The position numbers and the translations under genes were made by a program. 63,954 bases of DNA. Source: Peptoniphilus stercorisuis. GTDB lineage: Bacteria; Bacillota; Clostridia; Tissierellales; Peptoniphilaceae. The notes beneath the pieces are model-generated. The model was not told the origin of the DNA, did not search any database, and saw only the letters and a program-made list of their open reading frames with translations. Positions within the stretch are counted from its first letter, which is position 1; the number at the start of each line of letters is the position of its first letter. This document shows, one piece after another, positions 17,789 through 25,937 of this stretch. The stretch is taken from contig NZ_JAGGLJ010000011.1 in the NCBI RefSeq assembly GCF_017874395.1, forward strand, positions 1-63,954, in the 5' to 3' direction.

Positions 17789-17810
17789 AAACTAAACTTT
17801 TTATTAGTTT
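17789..17810. promoter_or_regulatory. Dyad upstream of psuK, possible operator
   Basis: Perfect 7-base arms AAACTAA and TTAGTTT separated by 8 bases, about 30 bases upstream of the psuK start. A minus-strand TATAAT-like box lies close by on the upstream side. I infer an operator for the PsuK helix-turn-helix domain. Confidence 0.4.
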
Positions 17811-17838
17811 TACTATTGTTTATATTATAAGCTAATCT

Positions 17839-18423
17839 TTATTTATTTTCAAGTTCTTTTTTTAAGGATTGATTATAACAACGTCTGCAAAGAGGCTCAT
17901 ACTCTTCAGTTGCACCAATTACAATTCTTTGTTCGCTAGATGTTTTTCTTTTAGATACCCAAGCATCTGATCCACAACTTGAGCAAACTGCATGATGTTT
18001 ATTTAAATAATCTGCCCTTGGCATAAGTTCCTTTACCACTTCAAAAGGTTTTGCACTAAAGTCCATATCAAGCCCTGCTACTACTATTGTTTTTCCCATA
18101 TTTAATAAATTATTTATCTCACAGACAATATCCTTTATTTCTCCACCTAAAAATTGAACCTCATCTATTCCAATTACATCTACATTGTGACAATTAATAA
18201 ATTTTTTAATTTCATATATATCATTTACAACTACAGCTGAAAAAGAAGTATTATCATGAGTTATTATTTTTTCTTCCTTTGATCTAGTATCTAATGAAGG
18301 CTTAAAAGCAACTGTTTTATAACCTGCAATTGTAAATCTTTTCATCTCTTTTTCAAGACTTGAAGTCTTACCACTAAACATTGATCCTGTATGAACTATT
18401 AACTTACCTTTATATTGATGCAT
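17839..18423 (-). CDS. tdk: Thymidine kinase (type II)
   Basis: Phosphorylates thymidine for dTTP salvage. The 194 residues show the P-loop HTGSMFSGKTSS, the GIDEVQFLGG Walker B/lasso start, and four zinc-binding cysteines in CSSCGSDAWVSKR and PLCRRCYNQ. Length is normal. An AGGAGA site precedes the ATG, 48 bases after the pyrC terminator region, so expression may depend on readthrough from pyrC or on an unseen promoter. Confidence 0.96.
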   Translation of the reverse strand: MHQYKGKLIVHTGSMFSGKTSSLEKEMKRFTIAGYKTVAFKPSLDTRSKEEKIITHDNTSFSAVVVNDIYEIKKFINCHNVDVIGIDEVQFLGGEIKDIVCEINNLLNMGKTIVVAGLDMDFSAKPFEVVKELMPRADYLNKHHAVCSSCGSDAWVSKRKTSSEQRIVIGATEEYEPLCRRCYNQSLKKELENK

Positions 18424-18470
18424 ATTATTCTCCTTTAAAATTACTTAAATTATATTTTTTAAATTTAAAA

Positions 18471-18487
18471 AGCCTCTTTACGAGGCT
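18471..18487 (-). terminator. Terminator after pyrC
   Basis: AGCCTC/GAGGCT stem with a 5-base loop, then TTTTT on the minus strand. It overlaps the last bases of pyrC. Confidence 0.8.
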
Positions 18488-19733
18488 ATGCTTTATAAAC
18501 TATTTCTCCATTACAAATTGTATAATATATTTTACCAGGAAGTTTTTCTCCTATAAATGGTGAATTTTTAGATTTAGAAGAAAAATCTTCAACGCTCCAC
18601 TCTTCATCTATATCAAAAATAACTAAATCGGCACTTTTGCCCTCTTCAATATATCCTGAATCTAAATTATAAAGTTTCGCTGGATTAATTGTCATTTTTC
18701 TTAGAAGTTCTAGAATAGATAAATGTCCTTTATTTACAAGTTCTCTTATTCCAAGACCTAAAGCAGTTTCAAGTCCTACTATTCCACTTGGTGCCTTTGT
18801 TAAATCAACATTTTTTTCTTCTTCACTATGTGGAGCATGATCAGTTGCAATAATTTCTATAGTATTATCTATTAATCCTTTTATTATTTCATCTCTATCA
18901 TATGATGTTCTAAGAGGCGGATTCATCTTTGCAAGAGTTCCATATTTTAAAACAGCATCTTCTGTAAGAGTAAAGTGATGAGGAGTAACTTCTGCATAGA
19001 CCTTTGCACCTTTATCTTTTGCATATCTTACAAGATCTACACTTCTTGCTGATGAAATATGTTGAATATCAACCTTTGCACCAGTATATAAAGCGAGATT
19101 TACATCTCTTGCAACTAAAACATCCTCTGCAATATGTGGGCTTCCATAAATTCCAAGACTTTCTGATACCTCTCCATGATTTATTCCATTTTCCTTAATT
19201 AAACTTGGATCCTCTTCATGAAAACTTAAAACTGTATCTAATTCTTTCGCCTTTTTCATAGCTTCTAAAACTATATCTGTATTTCTATCAGGAATTCCAT
19301 CATCAGAAAAACCTATTGCTCCATTCTCAAGCATAGATTTCATATCTACTAAATCTTTTCCATTGAAGTTTTTAGTAAGTGCAGAAACTGTATAAACATT
19401 TATATTTGATTTTTTAGCTTTTTCTAAAAATTCTTTTAAAACCTCTACATTATCTATTTTAGGGCTTGTATTTGCCATACATACAACTGATGTGAACCCT
19501 CCACGAGCAGCTGAATTTGAGCCTGTTATTATATCTTCTTTATGAGTTTGACCAGGATCTCTAAAATGAACATGAATATCTATTAAACCTGGGGCTATTA
19601 TTTTTTTATCTAAATTAATTCCATCTTCTTTAATATTTCCAATTCTTTTAATAATTCCATTTTCAATTTCTATATCAACTATTTCATCTCTATTAGTCTT
19701 TGGATCTATTAATCTAGCATTTTTAAAAATCAT
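18486..19733 (-). CDS. pyrC: Dihydroorotase
   Basis: Third step of de novo pyrimidine synthesis: ring closure of carbamoyl-aspartate. The 415-residue amidohydrolase has the zinc motif DIHVHFRDPGQTHKEDI, AARGGFTSVVCMANTSP, the SFHEED stretch, further histidines in QHISSARSVDL and the catalytic DHAPHSEEEK. It belongs to the long class I type usual in Firmicutes. AAGGAG precedes the ATG. No other pyr genes are in the window; tdk lies downstream. Confidence 0.96.
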   Translation of the reverse strand: MIFKNARLIDPKTNRDEIVDIEIENGIIKRIGNIKEDGINLDKKIIAPGLIDIHVHFRDPGQTHKEDIITGSNSAARGGFTSVVCMANTSPKIDNVEVLKEFLEKAKKSNINVYTVSALTKNFNGKDLVDMKSMLENGAIGFSDDGIPDRNTDIVLEAMKKAKELDTVLSFHEEDPSLIKENGINHGEVSESLGIYGSPHIAEDVLVARDVNLALYTGAKVDIQHISSARSVDLVRYAKDKGAKVYAEVTPHHFTLTEDAVLKYGTLAKMNPPLRTSYDRDEIIKGLIDNTIEIIATDHAPHSEEEKNVDLTKAPSGIVGLETALGLGIRELVNKGHLSILELLRKMTINPAKLYNLDSGYIEEGKSADLVIFDIDEEWSVEDFSSKSKNSPFIGEKLPGKIYYTICNGEIVYKA

Positions 19734-19772
19734 ATAAAACTCCTTTCAAATATAAAATTAACTATCTTATAT

Positions 19773-19781
19773 ATTATAGCA
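19773..19781 (-). promoter_or_regulatory. Extended -10 promoter of pyrC
   Basis: TGCTATAAT on the minus strand fits the TGnTATAAT extended -10. The region 17 bases further up is a poor -35, as expected for this class. It lies about 40 bases before the pyrC start. Confidence 0.5.
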
Positions 19782-19816
19782 GTAAAATCTTTTTTAAAAT
19801 TTATTTTTTTAATTTA

Positions 19817-19845
19817 TTGACAACTTCACCAAAAGAGTATATATT
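19817..19845 (+). promoter_or_regulatory. Promoter of the TetR gene at 19891
   Basis: TTGACA (19817-19822), a 17-base spacer and TATATT (19840-19845), close to the vegetative consensus. The start codon follows with AAGGAGG at 19880-19886. Confidence 0.75.
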
Positions 19846-19860
19846 AAATATAAATCATAT

Positions 19861-19871
19861 GAACGTTGTTC
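19861..19871. promoter_or_regulatory. Small dyad, possible TetR operator
   Basis: GAAC-GTT-GTTC, an 11-base inverted repeat just after the expected transcription start of the TetR gene. The arms are short, so this is only a candidate site for autoregulation. Confidence 0.3.
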
Positions 19872-19890
19872 GAATAATAAAGGAGGCTAT

Positions 19891-20442
19891 ATGAAAAAAC
19901 TTGATATTAGCGAAGATGATTTAATTAATATAGGTATTAATATGGCACAAAGAGAAGGACTTTCAAATATTACAATAAGATCCTTTGCAAAAGAGGCAGA
20001 TGTCTCTGTTGGAACTGTTTATCAATTTTTTAAAGATAAGAATACTTTAATAAATAAAATTATGAATAGTTACTGGAAGGAAACATTAAATTTAGAAGTT
20101 GAGAATATCATTGAAAATAGCAGGGATTTTTTAGAATCTTTAGATGAAATTTATTCTTTAATTTACAAAAAATCTTTAGAATTCCATGATTTTTCTCTAA
20201 ATTATTTAATGAGTTCAAAGTCAAAACCAAGTGATAATACTATGGATTTAAAACTTTTTGCACTTAAAAATAAATTAGAGAAACTTTTAAACAAAGATAT
20301 AAATGTAAAAGAAAAAATTAATTTAATTACAACTGATGATGAATTTTTAGACTTTATTATAGACAATATTTTGTCTCAAATTAAAAGAAGAAATAGTAAT
20401 CTTGGATTTTTTAGAAAAACTTTAGAAATTATTTTAAATTAA
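19891..20442 (+). CDS. TetR-family transcriptional regulator
   Basis: A 183-residue DNA-binding regulator. The N-terminal helix-turn-helix is clear: NITIRSFAKEADVSVGTVYQFFKDKNTLINKIM (about 25-57). The C-terminal ligand domain is not assignable. It has a strong promoter and ribosome binding site, and it is followed 10 bases later by a membrane-protein gene that it probably controls together with itself. Divergent from pyrC. Confidence 0.88.
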   Translation: MKKLDISEDDLINIGINMAQREGLSNITIRSFAKEADVSVGTVYQFFKDKNTLINKIMNSYWKETLNLEVENIIENSRDFLESLDEIYSLIYKKSLEFHDFSLNYLMSSKSKPSDNTMDLKLFALKNKLEKLLNKDINVKEKINLITTDDEFLDFIIDNILSQIKRRNSNLGFFRKTLEIILN

Positions 20443-20452
20443 GAGGTGAATT

Positions 20453-21115
20453 ATGCAAAGAATTATGGAAAGTATTTTTGATATTTGTTATTTAGTTTTT
20501 GCAATTGGAATGGGAATTTATCTTATTAAAAATGCAAAAGATAAAATTACAAAAAGTTATGGAATTATGTCTGTTGTACTAGGTTGTGGTGATGCTTTTC
20601 ACTTAATACCTAGAGTTTATGCACTAAATACTACAGGATTTGAAGCAAATGCTGCAGCACTTGGATTTGGTAAGGCTGTAACTTCTATTACGATGACAAT
20701 CTTCTACTTAATACTTTATAAAATTTATAAAGACTATTATAAAGAAGACAATAAAAGTTTAACTTTTACAATTTTAATACTTGCAATTATTAGAATTATA
20801 ATTGGTTTACTTCCACAAAATATGTGGCTTGAATATCATCAACCAATGAATTTTGCAATTTATAGAAATATTCCTTTTGCAATAATGGGAATTATTATGA
20901 TAATTTTATTCTATAAAAAATCAAAATTAAATGATGTATTTAAAACTATGTATATTGCAATATTTTTGTCTTTTGCTTTTTATGTTCCAGTAGTTTTATT
21001 TGCTGAAACTTATCCACTTGTTGGACTTCTTATGATTCCTAAAACTATTGCCTATGCATATATAGTTTATCTAGGATATAAATATTATAAATTAACATTA
21101 AAAAACGAGGCTTAA
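20453..21115 (+). CDS. Multi-span membrane protein of unknown function
   Basis: A 220-residue integral membrane protein with about seven hydrophobic segments (near 5-25, 33-53, 70-92, 101-120, 135-153, 162-184 and 188-208). Conserved-looking polar residues sit inside or next to the membrane, for example GCGDAFHLIPR (about 44-54) and the histidine in LEYHQPMNF. I do not recognise the family. It is coupled to the TetR gene (10-base gap, GAGGTG site), so it may be an inducible efflux, sensing or lipid-related protein. Its TAA stop lies in the loop of the following terminator hairpin. Confidence 0.65.
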   Translation: MQRIMESIFDICYLVFAIGMGIYLIKNAKDKITKSYGIMSVVLGCGDAFHLIPRVYALNTTGFEANAAALGFGKAVTSITMTIFYLILYKIYKDYYKEDNKSLTFTILILAIIRIIIGLLPQNMWLEYHQPMNFAIYRNIPFAIMGIIMIILFYKKSKLNDVFKTMYIAIFLSFAFYVPVVLFAETYPLVGLLMIPKTIAYAYIVYLGYKYYKLTLKNEA

Positions 21116-21125
21116 GCCTCGTTTT
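21102..21125. terminator. Bidirectional terminator
   Basis: A 10-bp perfect stem AAAACGAGGC/GCCTCGTTTT with loop TTAA between convergent genes. The stop codon of the plus-strand membrane protein lies within the loop (21113-21115). Confidence 0.88.
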
Positions 21126-21126
21126 C

Positions 21127-21729
21127 TTATTTTACTTCTTCTATTATTACTTCTTCTATTACAACATCATTTAATGGCTTATCTCTAAAATCTACTTGAA
21201 CAGATGCTATATCATCTACAACTTCCATTCCTTCATAAACTTGTCCAAAAACAGTATGTTTTCCATCTAGCCAATAAGTTCCACCAAGATTTTCATAAGC
21301 ATCTACTACATCACTTGGATATCCCTTTTTTTCTCCTGCACTTCTCATTTGATTTATAATATCTTTTTCAACAGGTCCCATTTGAACTATAAAAAATTGT
21401 GAACCATTTGTATTAGGTCCAGCATTTGCCATAGATAAAGCACCTCTTATATTTCTATAATTCATATTAAATTCATCTTCAAAAGGCTTACCCCAAATAC
21501 TTTCTCCACCCATTCCTGTTGCAGATGGATCTCCACCTTGAATCATGAAATTATCTATTATTCTATGAAATACTGTTTTATCATAATATTTTTTATTAAT
21601 AAGTCCTTTGAAGTTTTCCACAGTTTTTGGAGCTGCTTCTTCAAAAAGTCTTATTTTAATATTTCCTTTGTTAGTTTTTAATATTACTACTTCTTCGCCT
21701 TTAATTGGTTCTTTTAATTGTTCTAACAT
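21127..21729 (-). CDS. Cyclophilin-type peptidyl-prolyl isomerase
   Basis: Catalyses cis-trans isomerisation of X-Pro bonds. The 200 residues carry the cyclophilin active-site motifs [25 protein letters not shown] and the [12 protein letters not shown] region, with the GTYWLDGKH variant of the usual tryptophan loop. There is no signal peptide or lipobox, so it is cytoplasmic. GAGGTGA precedes the ATG. It follows the MATE gene by 9 bases on the same strand. Confidence 0.93.
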   Translation of the reverse strand: MLEQLKEPIKGEEVVILKTNKGNIKIRLFEEAAPKTVENFKGLINKKYYDKTVFHRIIDNFMIQGGDPSATGMGGESIWGKPFEDEFNMNYRNIRGALSMANAGPNTNGSQFFIVQMGPVEKDIINQMRSAGEKKGYPSDVVDAYENLGGTYWLDGKHTVFGQVYEGMEVVDDIASVQVDFRDKPLNDVVIEEVIIEEVK

Positions 21730-21738
21730 TTTTCACCT

Positions 21739-23127
21739 CTACATAATCTGTTCTGTTTTATGAATATATTTATTCATATTCTCTCTAAATCCATTTGTCT
21801 TACTAAATAAATATTTATATATTACAAGTATTACTATTCCCTTTAATACACTTGATAAACTCATAGATGCCCATATTCCATTTAATGCAAAGACAGGTAT
21901 TAAAAGTTTTGCAAAGGGAATTCTTGCAATATTAAGCACTACAGCATTAATTGCAGGATATTTTGTAAGTCCCATTCCATTTAACATTCCTGTAACGCCT
22001 ATTTCAATTGCCATAAAAAGTTCTGATATTGCTATTATCTTTAAATACCAAGATCCATATTCAACTGCAATAGGATCATTTGGTATGAATATTTTAAATA
22101 GTGGTTTACTAAAGAAAAATAATAAAGCTGTTGCAAATATTCCAAGAACTACAATAATTTTCATTCCCTCTTTTTTTCCTCTTTCTAATCTTTCAAAATC
22201 TCTTGCTCCATAATTTTGTCCGAAAAAGGCAGAAAAAGCTTTAGCAAATCCTTCAGCACTCATCCAAGATATAGACTCTATTTGAGATCCTATTGCATAT
22301 ACTGCTATTCCCACTGATCCATAACTTGCTATATATTGATTTAATTTTACACCAACAAGTGCATGAATAATACTTTGAATAGATACAGGAACTCCAAGTC
22401 TTAATACATCTTTAATTGATTCTTTATTAAAAGTTTTACTATAATTTATTCTAACATATATTTCTCTATCTTTAACACCAAGATATAGATATAAAAGTGC
22501 ATTTATAATTTGAGCAATTACTGTTGCAAGTGCTGCTCCTTGGATTTCAAGTCTTGGAAAAGGTCCTATTCCAAAAATTAAAATTGGATCTAATATTATA
22601 TTAATTATTAAAGATATAAGAGATATTCTAAAGGGCGTTATACTATTTCCCCTTGCATAGAAGGCAGATGACATTGCAGCTGTAGAAAATATAAAAATAA
22701 AACCAATTGTTACTATTACAAAATAATCAATTGTCATTTGCTCTAAAATAGGTTCAAGATTATACATTCCAATTATATTATTTCTAAATATTAAATAAAA
22801 GGCCATTAAAGCTATACAATTAAATGCATTAACTTGAAAACCACTTCTTACAATTTTTTCTGCAGCTTCATTATCTTCTTTTCCATAGGCCTGTGCAAGC
22901 CCTACTGAAATACCTGTTCCTGCTATTAATGTAATAGCTTGAGCTATCCATACAAAAAAACCTGATGTTCCAACTGCCGCAACTGCATTTGTTGATAGTT
23001 TTCCAAGCCATAATAAGTCAACTAGAGAATATGCCATTTGAACAAAGGCCGTTCCCATAAGCGGTAAAGAAACTCTAAAAAGAGTACTTGCAATATCGCC
23101 TTTAAGTAAATCTATGTCTTTTTTAAT
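21739..23127 (-). CDS. MATE-family efflux transporter, apparent ATT start
   Basis: Multidrug/toxin extrusion family antiporter, 462 residues with 12 predicted membrane segments. The first ATG (23058) falls inside the first membrane helix. Upstream in the same frame lies IKKDIDLLKGDIASTLFRVSLPL, the typical MATE N-terminus, joined to MGTAFVQMAYSLVDLLWLG. That extension contains no ATG, GTG or TTG and is closed upstream by TAA. An AGGTGAT Shine-Dalgarno sequence is well placed before ATT at 23127 (a second ATT is at 23130). I therefore propose initiation at ATT. If the ATG at 23058 were used, the protein would lose half of helix 1. Confidence 0.8.
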   Translation of the reverse strand: MKKDIDLLKGDIASTLFRVSLPLMGTAFVQMAYSLVDLLWLGKLSTNAVAAVGTSGFFVWIAQAITLIAGTGISVGLAQAYGKEDNEAAEKIVRSGFQVNAFNCIALMAFYLIFRNNIIGMYNLEPILEQMTIDYFVIVTIGFIFIFSTAAMSSAFYARGNSITPFRISLISLIINIILDPILIFGIGPFPRLEIQGAALATVIAQIINALLYLYLGVKDREIYVRINYSKTFNKESIKDVLRLGVPVSIQSIIHALVGVKLNQYIASYGSVGIAVYAIGSQIESISWMSAEGFAKAFSAFFGQNYGARDFERLERGKKEGMKIIVVLGIFATALLFFFSKPLFKIFIPNDPIAVEYGSWYLKIIAISELFMAIEIGVTGMLNGMGLTKYPAINAVVLNIARIPFAKLLIPVFALNGIWASMSLSSVLKGIVILVIYKYLFSKTNGFRENMNKYIHKTEQIM

Positions 23128-23161
23128 AATATCACCTACTCTTAAATTTTTTTAAATAAAA

Positions 23162-23209
23162 TACAGCAATTAATAAATTATTTAATTATTTAATCTATTA
23201 ATTGCTGTA
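23162..23209 (-). terminator. Long AT-rich hairpin after map
   Basis: Perfect 14-base arms TACAGCAATTAATA and TATTAATTGCTGTA around a 20-base AT-rich loop. The minus-strand product continues into TTTTATTT, so it can end the TPR-map transcript before the MATE gene. Confidence 0.65.
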
Positions 23210-23236
23210 AATAACATTACTATTTTAGAATTGAAT

Positions 23237-23992
23237 TTAGCAATCTCCTTGGTCTGTTATAATAATTGGACCATCTTTTGTTATTGCTATTTGATGTTCA
23301 TATTGAGCTGAAAGTGAACCGTCTTTTGTTCTTGCAGTCCATCCATCATCATCAATTACAAGCTCTTTTTTTCCTATATTAATCATAGGTTCAATTGTAA
23401 ATACCATTCCCTCACGAATTCTAAGTCCATGTCCTGGCTTTCCATAGTGTAGAACTTGTGGATCTTCATGCATTTCCCTTCCTATACCATGTCCTACAAA
23501 TTCACGAACTACAGAATATCCATTTGACTCTGCATATTCTTGAATAGCATGAGCTACATCACCAAGTCTATTTCCTATTTTAGCTTGTTCAATTCCTTTA
23601 TACATACTTTCTCTTGTTACATCTAGCAATTTTTGAGCTTCATCAGATATTTCACCTACAGCATAAGACCAAGCTGAATCTGCAAGCCATCCATCAACAT
23701 TTACAACCATATCTACAGTTACAATGTCTCCTTCTTTTAATGCATATTCTCCAGGAAAACCATGACAGATTTCATCATTTACTGATGCACATATAGAATA
23801 TGGATATCCCTCATATCCTTTTTGTTCAGGATAAGCTCCTCTTTCTTTTAAAAAGCTCTCTACAAATCTATCTAAATCAATTGTCTTAACACCTGGTTTT
23901 ATTCTACTTCTTAGTTCGTGGTGAACTTCTGCTAAAAGTTTACCTGCAACTATCATTTTTTGAATTTCTTCTTCAGTTTTTATAATAACCAT
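23237..23992 (-). CDS. map: Methionine aminopeptidase
   Basis: Removes the N-terminal methionine from new proteins. The 251-residue class I enzyme has the five metal ligands in VTVDMVVNVDGWLADSAW (two Asp), FVGHGIGREMHEDP (His), FTIEPMI (Glu) and QYEHQIAIT (Glu). The substrate histidine is in DEICHGFP. It lies directly after the TPR gene (2-base gap) rather than in the ribosomal protein operon where Firmicutes usually keep it. Confidence 0.96.
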   Translation of the reverse strand: MVIIKTEEEIQKMIVAGKLLAEVHHELRSRIKPGVKTIDLDRFVESFLKERGAYPEQKGYEGYPYSICASVNDEICHGFPGEYALKEGDIVTVDMVVNVDGWLADSAWSYAVGEISDEAQKLLDVTRESMYKGIEQAKIGNRLGDVAHAIQEYAESNGYSVVREFVGHGIGREMHEDPQVLHYGKPGHGLRIREGMVFTIEPMINIGKKELVIDDDGWTARTKDGSLSAQYEHQIAITKDGPIIITDQGDC

Positions 23993-23994
23993 AA

Positions 23995-24903
23995 TTACAT
24001 CTCCTTAATAATATTACATAAATCTGGATCTTTTTTAGCCCAATTATAAGCCTCTTTATTTATATCAATAGCCCTTTTTAAATCTATTAATGCATCTTCA
24101 TCTCTATCTAAATTAGATTTAGAACATGCCCTATTGTAAAATAAATTTACACTATCTGGATTAAAATAAATTCCCTCATTTAAAATATTTATTGCACCAT
24201 TAAAATCCTTTTTCTCTATATAAATTGCTGACATATTCAAATATATATAGGGATTTTGATTATATTCCTTAGCAGACATATAATACTCAAGTGCTCTATC
24301 TAAATCGCCTAAATCCTTATAGATTACTCCCATATTAAAAAGAGCTCTAAAATATCTTGGATTAATCTCTAAACTTTTTTCAAAATATTCTTTAGCTAAA
24401 TTATATTGTCCCAATTCTTCGTAAATTGCTCCAATATCATTATAGGAAATAAAATCCATTTCATCTACTTCTATACACTTAAATAAATTTTCAAGAGCGA
24501 GTTTTTTATTTCCAATCTTATCATAACTATGAGCTAGATAGTAATAGGCCCTATCATAATTTTCATCCTTTTTTATGGCCTCTTTGTAATATTTTATAGA
24601 TTTGTTGACATCTTGTCCCAAAAAATCATTTACAAGGGCAATACCATAATAAGCCCCACTTCTACTATTATCTATTTCAATTATCTTCTCATATATTTCA
24701 TTAGCTTCTATATATTCTTCAAATATAAGCTTAATATCTGCCATTTCAAAAAGAGCATCAATTTTCTTATCATCACTTATAGCATAATTATAGGCTTTAA
24801 AAAAAGCACCATATGCCTTTAAATAAGACTCCTCTGACAAAAGTTCATTGGCAATTATTATATAATTATTATATTTATTTTCAAAATTTAAATGTTTAAC
24901 CAA
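23995..24903 (-). CDS. TPR-repeat protein
   Basis: About 302 residues made almost entirely of tetratricopeptide repeats, seen as recurring A/G-Y-Y...A and L-G...A-x-x-Y/F patterns (for example AYYYLAHSYDKIGNKKLALENL and ALFNMGVIYKDLGDLDRALEYY). It is a cytoplasmic scaffold with no other domain. The open frame reaches a TTG at 24915, but that TTG is part of the GGAGG site. The TTG at 24903, five bases past GGAGG, is the better start. Partner and role are unknown. It is divergent from the YtqA-type gene. Confidence 0.8.
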   Translation of the reverse strand: MVKHLNFENKYNNYIIIANELLSEESYLKAYGAFFKAYNYAISDDKKIDALFEMADIKLIFEEYIEANEIYEKIIEIDNSRSGAYYGIALVNDFLGQDVNKSIKYYKEAIKKDENYDRAYYYLAHSYDKIGNKKLALENLFKCIEVDEMDFISYNDIGAIYEELGQYNLAKEYFEKSLEINPRYFRALFNMGVIYKDLGDLDRALEYYMSAKEYNQNPYIYLNMSAIYIEKKDFNGAINILNEGIYFNPDSVNLFYNRACSKSNLDRDEDALIDLKRAIDINKEAYNWAKKDPDLCNIIKEM

Positions 24904-24951
24904 AATATCCTCCAATCTTTTTTATTATAACATTAAAACAAAAAAATAATA

Positions 24952-24960
24952 TGATATAAT
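24952..24960 (+). promoter_or_regulatory. Extended -10 promoter of the ytqA-type gene
   Basis: TGATATAAT fits the extended -10 consensus. It lies 27 bases before the ATG, giving a short leader of about 20 bases that contains the GGTGAT site. Confidence 0.55.
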
Positions 24961-24987
24961 TATTAAAAAATAAATTTGGTGATTAAA

Positions 24988-25902
24988 ATGCGTAGATTTT
25001 TATCTTTTAATGATTATTTTAAATATAAATTTAATGGAAAAGTTGTAAAACTTTCTCTTGATGCAGGATGCACCTGCCCTAATCGTGATGGAAATATATC
25101 AAATAGAGGATGTATTTTCTGTTCCGAAAAAGGCAGTGGTGATTTTGCTGCAAGTAGAGAATATTCCATAAATGAACAAATTAAATCTCAAAAAATATTA
25201 CTTAGTAAAAAATGGAATAGCAATAAATATATAGCCTATTTTCAAAATTTTACTAATACTTATGGAGATATAAATTATTTAAAAAATCTTTATAATGAAA
25301 TTATTAAAAACGAAGAAATAATCGGACTTTCTATTGCAACAAGAGCAGATTGTCTAGATGATGAAGTAATGAAAATGTTAGTTGAATTAAACAAAAAAAC
25401 CTTCCTTTGGGTTGAACTTGGAATGCAAAGTATAAATGAAAAATCAATTGATTTTATAAATCGAGGATATTCTCATGAAGTTTTTAACGAAAATATTAAA
25501 AAACTTAAAAATAATAATATTAGATTTTTAACACATATTATCTTTGGTCTTCCTGATGAAAACTATGAAGATATGATTAAAACTGTAAATTATGTAAGAG
25601 ATATTCATCCCTTTGGAGTGAAATTTCACTCTTTATATATTCAAAATGACAGCCCTCTTGCAAAATACTATTTAGAAAATCCCTTTAATCTCATATCAAA
25701 GGAAGATTATATTAATATAGTTTGTGATGCTATTGAAATCTTGCCAAAGGATATTGTAATTCATAGGCTTACAGGAGATCCAGATAGAGAAAAATTAATT
25801 GCACCACTTTGGACTAAAGACAAACTCTCTGTAATATCTTCAATAGATAAAGAATTAAAAAGAAGAAATCTTGAAATATTAGATCTTGAGAAGATACTTT
25901 AA
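24988..25902 (+). CDS. ytqA: YtqA-type (TIGR01212) radical SAM protein
   Basis: Radical SAM enzyme of 304 residues. The cysteine cluster has the unusual spacing of the TIGR01212 family, LSLDAGCTCPNRDG...GCIFCSEKGSG, rather than plain CxxxCxxC. A partial TIM barrel follows (GLSIATRADCLDDE, WVELGMQSINEKSIDFINRG, THIIFGLPDE). B. subtilis YtqA is the reference member; its relatives in archaea and eukaryotes (Elp3-like) modify tRNA, but the YtqA substrate is not established. The frame opens at TTG 24976, but GGTGAT positions the ATG at 24988. The gene is alone between divergent promoters. Confidence 0.88.
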   Translation: MRRFLSFNDYFKYKFNGKVVKLSLDAGCTCPNRDGNISNRGCIFCSEKGSGDFAASREYSINEQIKSQKILLSKKWNSNKYIAYFQNFTNTYGDINYLKNLYNEIIKNEEIIGLSIATRADCLDDEVMKMLVELNKKTFLWVELGMQSINEKSIDFINRGYSHEVFNENIKKLKNNNIRFLTHIIFGLPDENYEDMIKTVNYVRDIHPFGVKFHSLYIQNDSPLAKYYLENPFNLISKEDYINIVCDAIEILPKDIVIHRLTGDPDREKLIAPLWTKDKLSVISSIDKELKRRNLEILDLEKIL

Positions 25903-25937
25903 TATATAAACTATTTCAAATATAAAGGATTGATTTT

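Noticed and set aside
23133-23135. GTG as the start codon of the MATE gene
   Set aside because: This GTG is in another frame and runs into a TAG within a few codons; it is part of the AGGTGAT Shine-Dalgarno site.
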